Assembly (NCBI RefSeq): GCF_019575955.1
Contig: NZ_CP080575.1
Coordinates: 186,001 to 250,000, forward strand
DNA: 64,000 bases
Direction of reading: 5' to 3'
From: Nesterenkonia pannonica
GTDB lineage: Bacteria; Actinomycetota; Actinomycetes; Actinomycetales; Micrococcaceae
Each line of letters starts with the position of its first letter. The first letter of the stretch is position 1. The notes under the pieces were generated by a model. That model ran no database searches. It was not told the DNA's origin and saw only the letters and a list, made by a program, of their open reading frames with translations. A program made the position numbers and the translations under genes. This document shows, one piece after another, positions 32,255 to 40,916 of this stretch.

Positions 32255-32886
32255 ATGGTCCATGGCAACGAAAGGCTTCGGGACGCGGAGCAGACACGCG
32301 CTGAGGTGCTGGCCGTTGCCACCGGCGTCTTCGCTGAGATGGGCTACTCAGGAGCCCGAGTGGATGAGATTGCTGACCGCACTCGCACCACCAAACGCAT
32401 GATCTATTACTACTTCGGGGGCAAGGAGCAGCTGTACCTGGCTGTCCTGGAGAATGCGTACCGGGGCATACGGCAGGCTGAGCAGAGCCTCGACGTGGGC
32501 GACCTCCCCCGACCGATGCGCTGCGCCGGCTGGCTCACCTGACCTTCGACCACCACCTGGAGAACGTCGACTTCGTCCGCCTCGTGGCCATCGAGAACAT
32601 CCACCGAGGCGAATCGATCCGCAAGATCAAGGCCGTCCAGGAGATGGGCCGCCCAGCTGTGGCGCTGCTGGAGGAGATCATTGGACGGGGTCACCGCGAG
32701 AAGGTCTTCCGCGAGGATGTCACCGCACTGGACACGCACCTGCTGATCAGCTCCTACTGCGTGTTCCAGATCGCCAACCAGCACACGTTCAGCCACCTCT
32801 TCGATGCTGATTTCGCCTCGCCGGAGCGCCGCAGCCAGATGCGAAGCCTCATCGGCGATGCCGTCCTCGCCTGGGCCCGCCTCTGA
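32255..32886 (+). CDS. TetR-family transcriptional regulator of the shikimate cluster
   Basis: About 210 residues. N-terminal helix-turn-helix: AEVLAVATGVFAEMGYSGARV, then EIADRTRTTKRMIYYYF with GGKEQLYLAVLE. The ligand-binding half follows a break near 32510 (ALRRLAHLTFDHHLENVDFV). The family member QsuR-like regulators respond to pathway intermediates; here the cognate site is probably the 18-bp repeat before qsuB and dctQ. It closes the cluster and is followed by a terminator. Confidence 0.87.
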
Positions 32887-32893
32887 TCGTGGG

Positions 32894-32916
32894 AAAAGGC
32901 CGCAGAGCGGCCTTTT
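32894..32916 (+). terminator. Rho-independent terminator after tetR
   Basis: AAAAGGCCGC/GCGGCCTTTT, a perfect 10-bp stem with a three-base loop and a T run. It ends the shikimate operon transcript. Confidence 0.92.
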
Positions 32917-33144
32917 GTGTGGCATAGATCACTTTTTCGGCATTTCTGGTAGGCTGTCGTGTGCCGTCCTTCCGCATGATGGCAACGAAGCAGCGCCATG
33001 CGCCCTCTCTTCTGCGGTGCACCCGTGCACATGGGCAGCCCTTACTATGAGCCGGGCGCGACCCTGGTAGTCGCGTGAGAACTGCCTGGATAAATACTGA
33101 AACGTCGGCTCAGGCTGCCTTGGGTACACATACGGAAGGAACGA
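32917..33144 (+). promoter_or_regulatory. Long structured leader of the SSS symporter gene
   Basis: 228 bp with no gene. CGCGAC-N7-GTCGCG (33057-33075) forms a hairpin, and GGCAGCC (33034-33040) can pair with GGCTGCC (33113-33119) to close a 72-nt domain ending 26 nt before the ATG. This suggests a regulated leader. I do not recognise a known riboswitch in it. Confidence 0.4.
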
Positions 33145-34853
33145 ATGGAAAACTCGTCGCCCATTCTGAGCACCCCGGCGGTGCTCCTGCTCCTCGGAGC
33201 GTTCTACGGCGTCACGCTCTATGTGGCGCTGCGGATCCGCAGAAAGAAGGAGAACGCGGACGCGTACATGACGGTAAACAACAGCGTCGGCTTCGGCATC
33301 GCCGCCGCGAGCATGACGGCCACCTGGATCTGGGCCTCATCGATGTACGCCTCTGCCACCTCCGGCTACACCTACGGAATCTCCGGCCCCATCCACTACG
33401 GCCTCTGGGGCGCCTTCATGATCCTCTTCATCTACCCTTTCGGCCGCCGCATTCGGCAGGTCGCCCCGCGTGCCCACACCCTGGCCGAGGTGATGCGGGC
33501 CCGTCACGGCAGCTCGAGTCAGCTGATGCTCGCTAAGCTCCAACGTGGTGGGCAGCCTCATCTCCTGATGAGCAACCTGGTGGTAAACGGCGCGCTCATC
33601 GCCCTGTTCTCCCCGCTGTCCTTCGTGCAGGGTGTGCTCCTGGTCGCCACCGGTGTGCTGCTCTACACCTTCTGGTCCGGGTTCCGCGCCTCCGCCCTGA
33701 CCGACTTCATGCAGGTGCTGGCCATGATGCTCCTGGTGGGCCTCATCATTCCGATCATCTTCTTCGCCGCGGGCTTCCCCGGCGCCTTCGAGGCTCCGGA
33801 GAACCTGACGCCGCAGCAGTCCAACTTCTTCTCGTCCACGGCGTTCATGGAGCAGGGGCGCCGTACATCGCGGCCGTGCTGGCCTACGCCATCGGCAACC
33901 AGACCATCGCCCAGCGCCTCTTCGCTGTGCGCGAGGACCTGATCAAGCCGACCTTCATCACCGCCACCATCGGCTACGGCGGCATGGTCATCGGCGTGGG
34001 CATGCTCGGAGTGCTGGCCCTCTACCTCGGCATGGAGCCGCTGGATGGAGACTCGAACAACATCATTCCGCAGATGGCGGCTGAGTATCTGCCCACCGTT
34101 CTGGTGGCGCTGTTCCTGATCATGATCGTCGGCGCACTGTCCTCCACCGCCGACTCCGACCTCTCCGCACTGTCCTCCATCGTGATGGCGGACATCTACG
34201 GGCAGAACATCGCCTCCCGCCGCAAGGTCAACCCCAAGGTGATGCTGATGGTGGGCCGGGTGACCATGATTGTGGCCACCACCGCCGCGGTGGTGCTGGC
34301 GGGCATGCAGCTAGACATCCTCGACATGCTCGTCTTTGTGGGCGCTCTGTGGGGTGCGCTGGTCTTCCCGGTGATCGCCAGCTTCTACTGGCAGAAGATC
34401 ACCAACGCCGGGTTCGTGGTGGCCGTCGTCGTCGCCCTGGCCGTCTTCATTCCGGTCCGCTTCGAGTGGCTGCCCGATGCTCTCCCCATCACCCTTGCTG
34501 TGGACGTCCTCGCCGCCCTCGGTGCGGGTGTGATTCTGGGACTGATGGCCTTCGGCTTCTTCGGGATGCGCGTCGGCCAGATCACGGGCGTCGTGACCGC
34601 TGCGGCGACGCTGCCGTTCGCCATCGGCTCGCTGCATGAGTTCACCGTGCTGAGCGCCTCGTTGGTGGCCTATTCGGTGAGCACACTGATTGTGCTGGCC
34701 ATGTGCCTGCCCAACAGCAGGACCTTCGACTTCGCTTCGATCAGGGACCGCGTCGGCAACTTCGACGAGGCCCCATCATCGATGGCCGCGGAGGAACGCC
34801 CTGAAGCGGCCCATGCGGCTTCCACTGCGAATGCACCCGGAAAGGAGGCTTGA
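33145..34853 (+). CDS. Sodium:solute symporter (SSS family, urea/Dur3-like)
   Basis: About 568 residues with 13-15 membrane helices. Landmarks: TVNNSVGFGIAAASMTATW, IYPFGRRIRQVAPRAHTLAEV and RHG, GNQTIAQRLFAVRE, and the sodium-site-like STADSDLSALSSIVMADIYG. The first part resembles SSS members of the urea or amine-uptake branch (TWIWASSMYASA). Breaks near 33545 and 33860. It carries a long leader and is followed by a small transporter subunit gene overlapping its ribosome-binding region. The substrate is not fixed by sequence. Confidence 0.88.
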
Positions 34854-34855
34854 TC

Positions 34856-34987
34856 ATGGAGACCCTGCTGATGACCATCTATGTCCTCATGTGGCCAGTA
34901 GTAGTTCTCGGCGTCTTCGCCGTACTCGTGCGCGGATTCGTCAAGGACTGGCGCCAAGCCCGCCAAGAGGGCCGAAGCATCATCTGA
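34856..34987 (+). CDS. Putative transporter small subunit (43 residues)
   Basis: ATG 34856, three bases after the symporter stop, with AAAGGAGGCTTG as ribosome-binding site. One membrane helix, METLLMTIYVLMWPVVVLG then VFAVLVRGFVKDWRQA. Short single-helix partners like this occur next to SSS and NSS transporters in actinobacteria. Function is presumed to be assembly or stability of the symporter. Confidence 0.7.
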   Translation: METLLMTIYVLMWPVVVLGVFAVLVRGFVKDWRQARQEGRSII

Positions 34988-35003
34988 CCGGTCCCGCTGT
35001 ATG

Positions 35004-35046
35004 CGTGTGGGCTCCTGGACTGAGGATCGGTCCAGGAGCCCACACG
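35004..35046. terminator. Strong symmetric hairpin terminator
   Basis: A 17-bp perfect stem (CGTGTGGGCTCCTGGAC with GTCCAGGAGCCCACACG) and a 9-nt loop. It ends the symporter operon. Confidence 0.9.
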
Positions 35047-35120
35047 TCTGTTCGGTGCCCAGCCTCCGAGGAGGAGCCCTCAGTAGGCTCGTTCGACCGG
35101 CCGACGATCACAGGAGAAGT

Positions 35121-35922
35121 ATGAGGATGAGCTCGAATGGGGTGCTGGCGGCAAGCCTGACGGCCCTCGCCGTGGTGGTTGCCACGATCGCCGCGTTCTT
35201 CGGCAGCGGGGCGCTGGGGGCACTCCGATCGACGAGGCCGCAGGAGGCGCGCTCTCTGCCGATGCCACTCCGCTGGCCCCCGCAGGCCCGGCGTTCAGCA
35301 TCTGGAGCGTCATCTACACCGGGCTCGTGGCGTACGCGATCTATCAGCTGCTGCCGTCTCCGCGGCGCACCGCCCGGCACGTCTCGCTGCGGCCGTGGGC
35401 TGCGGCCTCGGCTCTGCTCAACGCGGCGTGGATCTGGGCAGTGCAGTTGGGAAGCGTCACGGCCAGCGTGGTGGTGATCGTCCTGCTTCTTGCTGTCCTG
35501 GTGCGGATTCTTGTTCTGCTGGTAGGAACGCGCTCCGGCAGCTGGCTCGATCTTCTCGTGACCGACGGAACGTTCGGCCTGTACCTGGGGTGGGTGTGCG
35601 TCGCCACCGTGGCGAACATTGCCGCGTGGGTTGCCACGTGGGGTTGGCCAGTTTCCGGGCTGGGAGTGGGCCGCTGGGGCTGTCGCCTTCGTCGCAGCAG
35701 GCATAGGCATTGCTTTGGCCACGTGGGCTCGAGGACGCATCGCGCCGTCGTTGGCGATCGCCTGGGGGCTGGGGTGGATCGCTGTGGGTCGTACAGGCGG
35801 CTCCCTGGAGTCGCCCGTGGTCGTTTGGAGCGCTTAGCCTCGCCTCGGCGGCAGTGCTGATCGCGACGGTGCTGCTCCGCATACGACGCACATCCCGGGA
35901 CACCAGGACGGTGACCCACTGA
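35121..35922 (+). CDS. TspO/MBR-like membrane protein
   Basis: About 265 residues from ATG 35121 (AGGAGAAGT upstream). After a signal-anchor helix come SADATPLAPAGPAFSIWSVI and YTGLVAYAIYQLLPS, a pattern of actinobacterial TspO-like proteins, and seven or so helices. Trp-rich stretches occur (WAAASALLNAAWIWAVQLG; IAAWVATWGWP). Breaks near 35215, 35660 and at 35833 (GCGCTTAGCC signature), the last restoring SLASAAVLIATVLLRIRR. It converges on the EamA gene. TspO proteins bind porphyrins; no binding residues can be assigned here. Confidence 0.72.
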
Positions 35923-35949
35923 GGCCGCAGCCCCATTCAGCCTTGAGGT

Positions 35950-36876
35950 TCAGGAGTCAGGGCTCGGCTCGCTGCAGAGGTCTCCACCGGGAGGCTCCCT
36001 GTGAGAGCGGCCTGCTGGCCACCGCATCGAGGACCAGAGAACGCCTCCAAGCACCAGAACGCCGCCGAAGAGTTGCAACCAGGTCGGAGCTTGGCCGAGC
36101 ACCGCCCAGGCAGCCAGTATGCCGACGACCGGGACCAGCATGGAGAAGGGCGCGACCACTCCGGCTGGGTGCCGCCGCATGAGCCATACCCAGATGCCGG
36201 AGCCGAGAATGGTGCCGAAGAGCATGGTGTAGACCAATCCGCCCCACCCGGGCAATGCCTGCATGCTCCACGACGCAGCGACAGCGCCCGCTATCTGCTC
36301 CGGCCCCTCGACCAGCAGGGAGACGGTAAAGAGGGGCAGCGGCGGCACCACGGTCATCCACATCACCAGGGCGAGGGGCGGTCTGTCTGTGCCTGTCGGG
36401 ACGCCAGGTTCCCCAATGCCCACCCGAAGGCGCCGAGGACCACCAGGAGGAATGGAGCCCAGCCGTCGATGCTTCCCCGGGAGAGGCCGACGATGAGCAG
36501 GCCGCTGACTGCGACTGCGATGCCCAGGGCCCGGCGTCCAGTGATGCTCTCGCGCAGCAGCAGCGCTCCCATCAGCACGGTGAAGGGCGCTGAGGCCTGC
36601 AGCACCAGTGAGGCCAGGCCAGCGGGAATCCGGCCGCCATTCCCAGATAGAGGCCGAAAAACTGCAGGGTGCCGAATCCGAGTCCGTAGCCCAGGAGGTA
36701 CCTGACTCTGGCCCCTGGCCAGGGACGAACAGCAGAGCGGGGAGGGCCAGGAGCCCAAAGCGCAGCCCTGCCAGGAACAGGGGCGGGAAGTGCTCCAGGG
36801 AGAAATGAATGGCGATGAAGTTCAGGCCCCACATGGTGACCACAGTCAGAGCGAGCAGGATATGGCGAAGCGGCAC
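35950..36876 (-). CDS. EamA-family (DMT) exporter
   Basis: Ten-helix drug/metabolite transporter with two EamA halves. First half: VVTMWGLNFIAIHFSLEHF and PPLFLAGLRFG. Second half: GTILGSGIWVWLMRRHPAG, VVAPFSMLVPVVGILAAW and GVLVLGGVLW. Start ATG 36876. Breaks near 36710, 36625 and 36400. The divergent LysR gene 71 bp away is probably its regulator. Substrates of the family are amino acids and other metabolites. Confidence 0.88.
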   Translation of the reverse strand: MPLRHILLALTVVTMWGLNFIAIHFSLEHFPPLFLAGLRFGLLALPALLFVPGQGPESGTSWATDSDSAPCSFSASIWEWRPDSRWPGLTGAAGLSALHRADGSAAAAREHHWTPGPGHRSRSQRPAHRRPLPGKHRRLGSIPPGGPRRLRVGIGEPGVPTGTDRPPLALVMWMTVVPPLPLFTVSLLVEGPEQIAGAVAASWSMQALPGWGGLVYTMLFGTILGSGIWVWLMRRHPAGVVAPFSMLVPVVGILAAWAVLGQAPTWLQLFGGVLVLGGVLWSSMRWPAGRSHREPPGGDLCSEPSPDS

Positions 36877-36900
36877 CTCAGTATCATGGCGGAGGTGACT

Positions 36901-36914
36901 CAGTAGGTCTACTG
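36901..36914. promoter_or_regulatory. Inverted repeat CAGTAG-GT-CTACTG in the EamA/LysR divergent region
   Basis: A 6-bp perfect inverted repeat with a 2-bp centre, 24 bp upstream of the EamA start and 34 bp upstream of the LysR start. This is the usual placement of a LysR-type binding site, although LysR sites are more often T-N11-A. Confidence 0.45.
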
Positions 36915-36947
36915 ATTGTTCGTTAAGTGTCTCTGTAGTCTTCCTAC

Positions 36948-37875
36948 ATGGAGGTTCGCCATCTTGAGCTGCTGAGGGACATCTCCCGGCGAGGAAGTCT
37001 GGCAGCGGTAGCCGCTGCTACTCACCGCACGCCCTCGGCGCTGTCGCAGCAGCTGCGCACTGCTGAGCGCGACATGGGAGCCAAGCTGGTGGAGCCGGAT
37101 TCCAGAGGGATCCGCCTCACGGCAGCTTACCAACTGCTGGCTGACGGCGCTGAGGATATTCTTCAGCGGATCGCTGAGCTGCAGGCACGGTTGGATGAAT
37201 CCTCCGGCGCTCCCCGCGGAACGGTCAGGATCGGCACGCTGCCCAGTGCCGCGAGAGCCTGATTCCGCCCCTGTTCGCCGAGTTGGCCGACACCGAGATT
37301 CAGCTGGAGCTCGATGATTTCGATCTCGCTGAGGAAGATTTCGCCGCACAGGCTCTGGATGCTGACATCGTGATCGGCCACAGTGTGACGGGGACGCGCC
37401 AGCAGGTGCCTCAGATCTGGTCAGCACTCTGCTGATGCGAGAGCCGCTGGATATTGCTGTGCCTGAGAAGCACCCTTTGGCGGCCCTGAACAGTCTGAGC
37501 CCTGATGACGTCAGCCGCTTCGCGTGGGTCGGGGTCCCAGCACGGTACCCCTTCGATTCGATCCCGGTTGCTGTTGAGCAGGTGACCGGACGCAGCATCC
37601 GACGAACTGTCAGGCTGCGGGACAACCGTTTGGTCCAATCACTGGTGGTCGCGGGGCAGGGCATTGCTCTGCTTCCACGGTTCACCACCCGCCCGCATCG
37701 CGGGATGGTTCTGCGGCCCCTCACCGGGATTCGCTCTGAACGGGCCATCGTGGCTCTGAGCCGCCCTGATCGGTATGCGCGATCAGCAGTCCAAGAGGTG
37801 ACGGGTAGGCTCGTCGGCATCGGCAAGCAGATTGCGTCAGGCGTCCCTCCCTCAGCAGCAGTCCCCACTGCTTGA
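36948..37875 (+). CDS. LysR-family transcriptional regulator
   Basis: About 308 residues. The N-terminal helix-turn-helix reads MEVRHLELLRDISRRGSLAA with ATHRTPSALSQQLRTAERD and a following GAKLVEPDSRGIRLT wing. The C-terminal effector domain continues past breaks near 37255 and 37400 (EPLDIAVPEKHPLAAL; VAGQGIALLPRF). Divergent from an EamA exporter, the classic LysR-exporter pair. Confidence 0.9.
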
Positions 37876-37971
37876 TGGTGCGGATCACATAGTTCATCGG
37901 CCTCGGGCGCCGGTATGGAGCCTCCCGACAGGGTCGCAGCTGCCCACCCAAAGATGCCCCGTGCCGCGCTC

Positions 37972-38423
37972 TCATTCTTGCCCAGTGGCTCGGGGCTGCG
38001 CCATGAGGAAGACGACAGTATTCCCCCTTGCGGCTGCGGTCAGTATGCCTATCACCAGGATCAGCTGGAGGAGACCTGTCGCGAAGTAGAGTCCCTGCAG
38101 CCATGAGAACCCTCAATGAGGACGGTTTCAACGAAGATCCAGATGACCATAGAGCACCCGGCGACAGCGACCCAAAGCGGAGCCGAGCTCTGTCGCGCGA
38201 TGGTGAGCACTGCAGCCACCAGCTGGGTGCCGCCGACAATCACGACCAGAATGATGCCAGGCCAGAGAAAGGAGTCGAAGGAACTATTGGAGAGCATCGA
38301 CGCTGGCATCCCGAGCCCCCGGTGAGGGCGATCGCAACACCCCGCAACAGCCGTGACTGCGTTGAAGAGTGTGACGCCAACGGTAATACGCCAAGCAAGC
38401 CTTATCAGCGCGAGGGTTTTCAT
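37972..38423 (-). CDS. Small four-helix membrane protein of unknown function
   Basis: About 150 residues from ATG 38423 (MKTLALIRLAWRITVGVTLF). Helices: ITVGVTLFNAVTAVAG, FLWPGIILVVIVGGTQLVAA, APLWVAVAGCSMVIWIFVE and, after a break near 38095, YFATGLLQLILVIGILTAA. Stop at 37972-37974. The arrangement looks like DoxX-type or related small actinobacterial membrane proteins, but I cannot assign a family. Confidence 0.6.
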
Positions 38424-38746
38424 CGTGACCTCGTATCCCTGGGAGTCAGTGGACTTTGCGAAACCAGCTCGCCTGGTCGGGGTCACTAGTCAACGCGCTT
38501 CAAGGCGTCTGCGAAAGGGTCAAAAGGCCCTCTGCTGCCTCCGAACTCCATAGTTCCACCGGAGTCTTTGGCCGAACGTCTCCGCTGTCGCGATAGCGCA
38601 TGTCAGTGCATGCTGTGAGGAATCGACTCTTGCCGAGGGCACGTGTGACCTCTGGCCCGGGGAGTAAGTGCCGGAGCAGCGTGAGCGGAGAATGCGAGAA
38701 CGACACTAGCCCTGTGCTTGTTGACGCGATCGCGCCCATACGCGAA
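38424..38746. other. Gene-free stretch beside the island
   Basis: 323 bp with short open frames on both strands but no recognisable protein, ribosome-binding site or repeat. I see nothing in it that can be supported. Confidence 0.5.
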
Positions 38747-38778
38747 AGAGCCCCTCTCCAACTAAAGAGAGGGGCTCT
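38747..38778. terminator. Hairpin, distal copy (island left boundary)
   Basis: AGAGCCCCTCTC/GAGAGGGGCTCT, a perfect 12-bp stem with an 8-nt loop. Nearly identical to the hairpin at 40429-40460. It lies downstream of the tRNA relic on the minus strand, so it was probably the original terminator of the tRNA-Ala gene. Confidence 0.85.
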
Positions 38779-38794
38779 GATCGGGTGCTTCTAT

Positions 38795-38842
38795 CTGTGG
38801 AGCCTGGGATACTCGAACTCCTGACACCCTGCTTGCAAAGCA
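38795..38842 (-). repeat. Decayed copy of the 3' half of tRNA-Ala (putative att relic)
   Basis: 48 bp matching 40519-40566 at 45 positions. It covers the anticodon loop to the 3' end of tRNA-Ala(TGC). Two of the three mismatches fall in the T-stem arm and break pairing, so this copy cannot be a working tRNA. With the intact gene it brackets a 1.7-kb island. Confidence 0.85.
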
Positions 38843-39123
38843 TCTCCGGATAGCGCATTCCATTAGTCAGAGGAGGTTAGAAGAATGCTGTGTCGTACCT
38901 GGGGCGCACGGCTCAAATTAATCGCTTGTGCGACGCATTCCTCCGCGTCGAGAGGGATACTGCCGACCAAGTGAGTTACTACATGCTCGCTGCTGTCGCT
39001 GGCATGTTCGATCAACATGCAGCGTTGGCGCGTCCTCGTTGTGGAGATGACAAATGGGCATCACTCTGCGACTGCTCAACCTCTTAAAGGCTACCTACGG
39101 GTGTAACCGGTTAAGGTAGTTAC
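38843..39123. other. Left end of the island, no clear gene
   Basis: 281 bp. A 65-residue open frame at 38890-39087 (plus strand) contains ADQVSYYMLAAVAGMFDQH but lacks a recognisable family and a good ribosome-binding site. No integrase or inverted repeat ends were found. Confidence 0.4.
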
Positions 39124-39738
39124 ATGATCCTCGATCCATCGAGTGGGCAGTGGTTCATTGCGCACGACGGGCAGCGCTGGTGGTTTGACTCGGGCTCTGT
39201 TGCTTTCGATTTTGCGTACACGGGCGGCTTCCCAGGCCCTGCAGATTGGGAGCACTGGCACAAGCCGGAGGATCTCGCGACGTGGTGGCGCGAGAGATTT
39301 GAGGCCGACGTGCCGGTAAGTGCATCGAACTATGGTCGAGCACGTGAGCTTCGGCACGCGATAGCTGAGTCGGTGTTCGCGGTCTCCCAGAACCATCGAG
39401 TTCCCGAAGAGGCTGTGTCTTTGATCAATGAGTGGGCGGCACGCCCAGACGTGCCGCCTCAGCTCTGCAAAGAGCCGCCAGTTACTTCCGATCGGCTGCT
39501 CGCCACGATTGCGCGGGCTGCCGTCAGTGCTCTCCGCCAGTCTGAACGAGTGCGCGTTTGCCGTGCTGGCGACTGTGCAGTGATGTACCTGGACACTTCA
39601 CGTTCGGGGAATCGCGCGTGGTGCTCCATGCAACGATGTGGCAACCGCCACAAGATACGGGCACTGCGCGCACGTGGAGACACCTCCCGTGTAAGGACTG
39701 ATTCTGAACACCCACCTCGACAGGAGATCAGCTCATGA
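39124..39738 (+). CDS. CGNR zinc-finger protein (ABATE-like N-terminal domain)
   Basis: 204 residues, unbroken. The C-terminus has a CGNR zinc finger: Cys in RVCRAGDCAVMYLD, then WCSMQRCGNRHKIRALRARG. The N-terminal half (WFIAHDGQRWWFDSGSVAFD) resembles the stress-related ABATE domain that precedes this finger. Such proteins are presumed transcriptional regulators. The stop overlaps the RidA gene. AT-richer codon use than its neighbours suits acquired DNA. Confidence 0.88.
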   Translation: MILDPSSGQWFIAHDGQRWWFDSGSVAFDFAYTGGFPGPADWEHWHKPEDLATWWRERFEADVPVSASNYGRARELRHAIAESVFAVSQNHRVPEEAVSLINEWAARPDVPPQLCKEPPVTSDRLLATIARAAVSALRQSERVRVCRAGDCAVMYLDTSRSGNRAWCSMQRCGNRHKIRALRARGDTSRVRTDSEHPPRQEISS

Positions 39739-40130
39739 CCCTCACTCACCTCAACCCCGCATCTCTGCACACCAACCCTGCCTTCTCTCAGGGTGTGCTG
39801 GTGACAGGCGGTTCGCTGCTCGTCGTCGGAGGACAGAACGGCACCGATAAGGAGGGGCAACTCGTCTCCTCGGACCTGGGGGACCAGACGAAGCAGGCTC
39901 TCCGGAACGTTCTAGCGGTGCTCGCCGAGGCAGGGGCGGACGCGAGCCATGTCGCCCGACTCGGTGTATACCTTGCCGCTGGGGCTGACGCTGGGGTAAG
40001 CTACGCCTCGGCGTTCGACATCTGGGGTGCGAACCCCGCCGCGGTCACGGTCCTCACCGTTCACTCCTTCGCGCGGCCCGGCGTTCTGGTGGAGATCGAA
40101 GCGCTGGCTCTTGTACCGGAGACGCTATGA
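39735..40130 (+). CDS. RidA-family enamine/imine deaminase
   Basis: 131 residues, unbroken. RidA fold motifs: FSQGVLVTGGSLLVVGGQNG, LGDQTKQALRNVLAVLAEAG and HVARLGVYLAAG. The C-terminus ends RPGVLVEIEALALV with the Glu common at the active site; the usual substrate-binding Arg is present in ARPGVLVEIE. Overlaps both neighbours, so one operon with the CGNR protein. Substrate unknown. Confidence 0.9.
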   Translation: MTLTHLNPASLHTNPAFSQGVLVTGGSLLVVGGQNGTDKEGQLVSSDLGDQTKQALRNVLAVLAEAGADASHVARLGVYLAAGADAGVSYASAFDIWGANPAAVTVLTVHSFARPGVLVEIEALALVPETL

Positions 40131-40363
40131 CAATGAGAAGACCGGTCCAGCAGATGCCAGACGATATATCGGCAGTCCTCACCGAACGCCGGCTGCGCGA
40201 TGCATACGACGATCGTCCGGCTTACCAGCGCAACGACTACCTCGCATGGGTTGGTGGGGCAAAGCGCCCCGAGACGCGAGAGAAGCGAATCACGCAGATG
40301 CTGAACGAATTGCAGAAGGGCGGGATCTATATGGGGATGCGACACAGGCCATCCGACCGATGA
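40127..40363 (+). CDS. YdeI/OmpD-associated family protein
   Basis: 78 residues. AYQRNDYLAWVGGAKRPETR followed by EKRITQMLNELQKGG matches the C-terminal part of the YdeI family. It is shorter than most members and may be only that domain. Overlaps the RidA stop. Function unknown. Confidence 0.72.
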   Translation: MTMRRPVQQMPDDISAVLTERRLRDAYDDRPAYQRNDYLAWVGGAKRPETREKRITQMLNELQKGGIYMGMRHRPSDR

Positions 40364-40428
40364 TTCGCGTGCTCCGGCGACAAGGATCACTGGCGTCGCA
40401 CCATGGGGTGGCTCAGACCAGACACGAA

Positions 40429-40460
40429 AGAGCCCCTCTCCAACTGGGGAGAGGGGCTCT
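40429..40460. terminator. Hairpin, proximal copy (between island and tRNA-Ala)
   Basis: AGAGCCCCTCTC and GAGAGGGGCTCT, a 12-bp stem, in the 3' flank of tRNA-Ala. The copy at 38747-38778 has the same stem and a changed loop. Confidence 0.85.
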
Positions 40461-40521
40461 GACCTGGGGTTTTGCTATTTTCGCGTCCAATGCGGGCGAT
40501 AATCCGCATCCAACCAAACTG

Positions 40522-40594
40522 TGGAGCCTAGGAGACTCGAACTCCTGACATCCTGCTTGCAAAGCAGGCGCTCTACCAACTGAGCTAAGGCCCC
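40522..40594 (-). tRNA. tRNA-Ala (anticodon TGC)
   Basis: 73 nt without encoded CCA. Acceptor GGGGCCT pairs with AGGCTCC (one G-U), D-arm AGCTCAGTTGGTAGAGC, anticodon loop TTTGCAA reading TGC, and T-arm AGGAGTTCGAGTCTCCT. Insertion target of the island. Confidence 0.97.
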
Positions 40595-40623
40595 GTACTG
40601 GTGCTGGCATGAGCACCGGGTAT

Positions 40624-40749
40624 TCAGTTTTGCTTATCCACCGTATCAGTAGCGTCAGCCCAGATACTGCGGTTCTTCTCATTCTTGCGCCACTCGCGGT
40701 AAGCGAGCGCGTAAACTGCAGCCGCGGCTGCCACAATCAGTTTCTTCAA
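40624..40749 (-). CDS. DLW-39 family protein (41 residues)
   Basis: TTG start at 40749, directly beside the 3' end of tRNA-Ile. LKKLIVAAAAAVYALAYREW is a membrane-helix-like stretch, followed by RKNEKNRSIWADATDTVD, the acidic Trp-containing end of the family. This tiny protein is nearly always encoded between tRNA-Ile and tRNA-Ala next to gyrA in Micrococcales. Function unknown. Confidence 0.85.
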   Translation of the reverse strand: MKKLIVAAAAAVYALAYREWRKNEKNRSIWADATDTVDKQN

Positions 40750-40750
40750 G

Positions 40751-40824
40751 TGGGCGTACGAGGACTTGAACCTCGGACCTCATCGTTATCAGCGATGCGC
40801 TCTAACCGCCTGAGCTATACGCCC
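40751..40824 (-). tRNA. tRNA-Ile (anticodon GAT)
   Basis: 74 nt. GGGCGTA/TACGCCC acceptor stem, D-arm AGCTCAGGCGGTTAGAGC, anticodon loop CTGATAA, and T-arm CGAGGTTCAAGTCCTCG. No encoded CCA. It lies downstream of gyrA and DUF3566, as usual in actinobacteria. Confidence 0.97.
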
Positions 40825-40916
40825 CTTTTCCTTATTCGCCCTCTGGGCGACCACTACACGTTACACCAGCTCGGTCCGCGCCCACAAATTCTGCGGCCGC
40901 CAACCCAGGCGTCGAC

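Noticed and set aside
38795..38842. A second working tRNA-Ala gene
   Set aside because: Only the 3' half is present and T-stem pairing is lost.
38890..39087. 65-codon open frame at the island left end
   Set aside because: No recognisable domain, weak start context; not listed as a gene.
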